Assembly (NCBI GenBank): GCA_019056875.1 | Contig: DXJA01000505.1 | Coordinates: forward strand, 1 to 16,337 | Direction of reading: 5' to 3' | DNA: 16,337 nucleotides | From: Candidatus Jordarchaeum madagascarense | Lineage (GTDB): Archaea > Asgardarchaeota > Jordiarchaeia > Jordiarchaeales > Jordiarchaeaceae | Shown: one piece after another, positions 15,572 through 16,337 of the stretch | Position numbering within the stretch: position 1 is the first letter of the stretch | How the letters are laid out: every line of letters starts with the position of its first letter | Program-made: the position numbers and the translations under genes | Notes under the pieces: generated by a model | The model's database searches: none | What the model was told of the DNA's origin: nothing | Seen by the model: the letters and a program-made list of their open reading frames with translations, nothing else

Positions 15572-15582
15572 AAATTTATACT
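15572..15582 (+). promoter_or_regulatory. TATA-like promoter of the HEAT-repeat gene
   Basis: AAATTTATACT lies about 30 nt upstream of ATG 15608, predicting transcription from about 15600-15603 and an almost leaderless mRNA. That would exclude the upstream TTG at 15587 as a start. Confidence 0.5.
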
Positions 15583-15607
15583 ACTTTTGAAAAATGGGGA
15601 AAGGTCA

Positions 15608-16270
15608 ATGCCGGAGAATGGGCTTCTACACGTTATAAATAGACTGTTAGATAAGGATACAAAAATCCGCGAAAGGGCAGCTGAAACTCTCGGCAGATAT
15701 GCTGAAGGAGAGATGGTTGATGAGAGGGCACTAGAGCCCCTAATAACACTGTTAGAAGATAAAAACCCCAGAGTTAGAGGAACAGCAGCTTATGCACTTG
15801 GAAGATACGCAGAGCAAGGATTGGTAAAAAAATCGGCTCTAGATAAGTTGATTACTCTGATGGAGGATAAAAGTAAAAATGTGCGTCAAAACGCCACTTT
15901 CGCTCTTTTAATGTACTCCTATCAAAATCTAATGGACGAGAAAGCCCTCAGACCATTAATAGAAATGTTGGGAGAATCCGATTTTCTAGCCAGTGGAGAA
16001 GCAGCATACACATTAGCAAAATACTCGGAAAAAGGCATAGTAGACGAAACAGCCCTTACCCCCCTAATTAAACTCCTTGAATCCAAGGACAAACTGGCTA
16101 GGGCAAACGCGGCCCATGCCATTGGAAAATACGCGGAGAACGGAATCGTAAATCAAAAGGCTGTAAAAAATCTGACCAAGCTTTTGGAAGACAAAGATTA
16201 TAGAGTACGCCAAAACGTCTCAATGGCAATCGACGAGTACTCAAAGCAGGGAATCATAATGAAAGATTAG
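15608..16270 (+). CDS. protein of six 36-residue HEAT-like repeats
   Basis: A 220-residue alpha-solenoid protein. After MPEN the whole chain divides into six repeats of exactly 36 residues (5-40, 41-76, 77-112, 113-148, 149-184, 185-220). The consensus is AL.PLI.LLEDK...VR..AA.ALG.YAE.G.V. Each unit is a two-helix HEAT/armadillo-type hairpin. Such proteins are scaffolds that bind other proteins; PBS-lyase HEAT relatives act in prosthetic-group attachment, but no catalytic residues are visible. Repeat 3 is the most degenerate in its ridge (LLMYSYQNLMD), and repeat 4 loses the VR motif (SDFLASGEA). The frame opens at TTG 15587, but the predicted start site and the GGGGAAAGGT purine tract favour ATG 15608. 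The partner is unknown, and a role with the upstream enzymes is unproven. Confidence 0.85.
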   Translation: MPENGLLHVINRLLDKDTKIRERAAETLGRYAEGEMVDERALEPLITLLEDKNPRVRGTAAYALGRYAEQGLVKKSALDKLITLMEDKSKNVRQNATFALLMYSYQNLMDEKALRPLIEMLGESDFLASGEAAYTLAKYSEKGIVDETALTPLIKLLESKDKLARANAAHAIGKYAENGIVNQKAVKNLTKLLEDKDYRVRQNVSMAIDEYSKQGIIMKD

Positions 16271-16337
16271 AACAGTGCTTAAAAATTTAGTGATATAAAA
16301 ATTTTAGGTAAATTTAGATAATTATTAATAATAAAAA
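16271..16337. other. AT-rich end of window
   Basis: Short, very AT-rich sequence after the repeat-protein stop. No gene is visible before the window ends. Confidence 0.4.

Overview
The window looks archaeal. Upstream of most genes there is an A-rich BRE-like stretch followed by a TATA-like box about 25 nt before the expected transcription start. Leaders are short, Shine-Dalgarno sites are of the GGAGG/GAGGT type, AGA/AGG arginine codons are common, and the first gene encodes a stand-alone CinA N-terminal (MoCF-fold) protein. I cannot place it below the domain level. A Bathyarchaeia-, Hadarchaea- or Thermoplasmata-like lineage is possible but unproven. No tRNA, rRNA, CRISPR array or transposase is visible.

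Layout. (1) 51-827: CinA-N/MoCF-like protein. (2) 1116-2759: an IlvD/Edd-family dehydratase, probably dihydroxy-acid dehydratase, preceded by a promoter and a possible 43-codon mini-ORF. (3) 2946-9747: four tandem, same-strand paralogues of one family, each with an N-terminal B12-binding-like Rossmann domain, a radical SAM core (CxxxCxxC) and a conserved basic C-terminal extension. Each copy appears to have its own promoter, so this is a tandem array and not an operon. (4) 9832-13689, minus strand: a four-gene block. Two paralogous proteins of unknown family (384 and 390 aa) flank a CrtC/AttH-like lipocalin-fold protein and a free-standing PEP-utilising-enzyme 'swivelling' phosphohistidine domain. 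(5) 13870-15468: a fifth radical SAM paralogue, divergent from the block. (6) 15608-16270: a protein made entirely of six 36-residue HEAT-like repeats.

Interpretation. Five B12-type radical SAM paralogues next to a CrtC-like protein and a phosphotransfer domain suggest an accessory pathway acting on a hydrophobic, unactivated substrate. Archaeal isoprenoid lipid is the most attractive candidate: the GrsA/GrsB GDGT ring synthases of Sulfolobus are radical SAM proteins, and B12-type radical SAM enzymes act on hopanoids and chlorophylls. This is inference. The sequence shows directly only the families, the duplications, the promoter similarities and the gene order. The most novel components are the paired 384/390-aa proteins, which I do not recognise.
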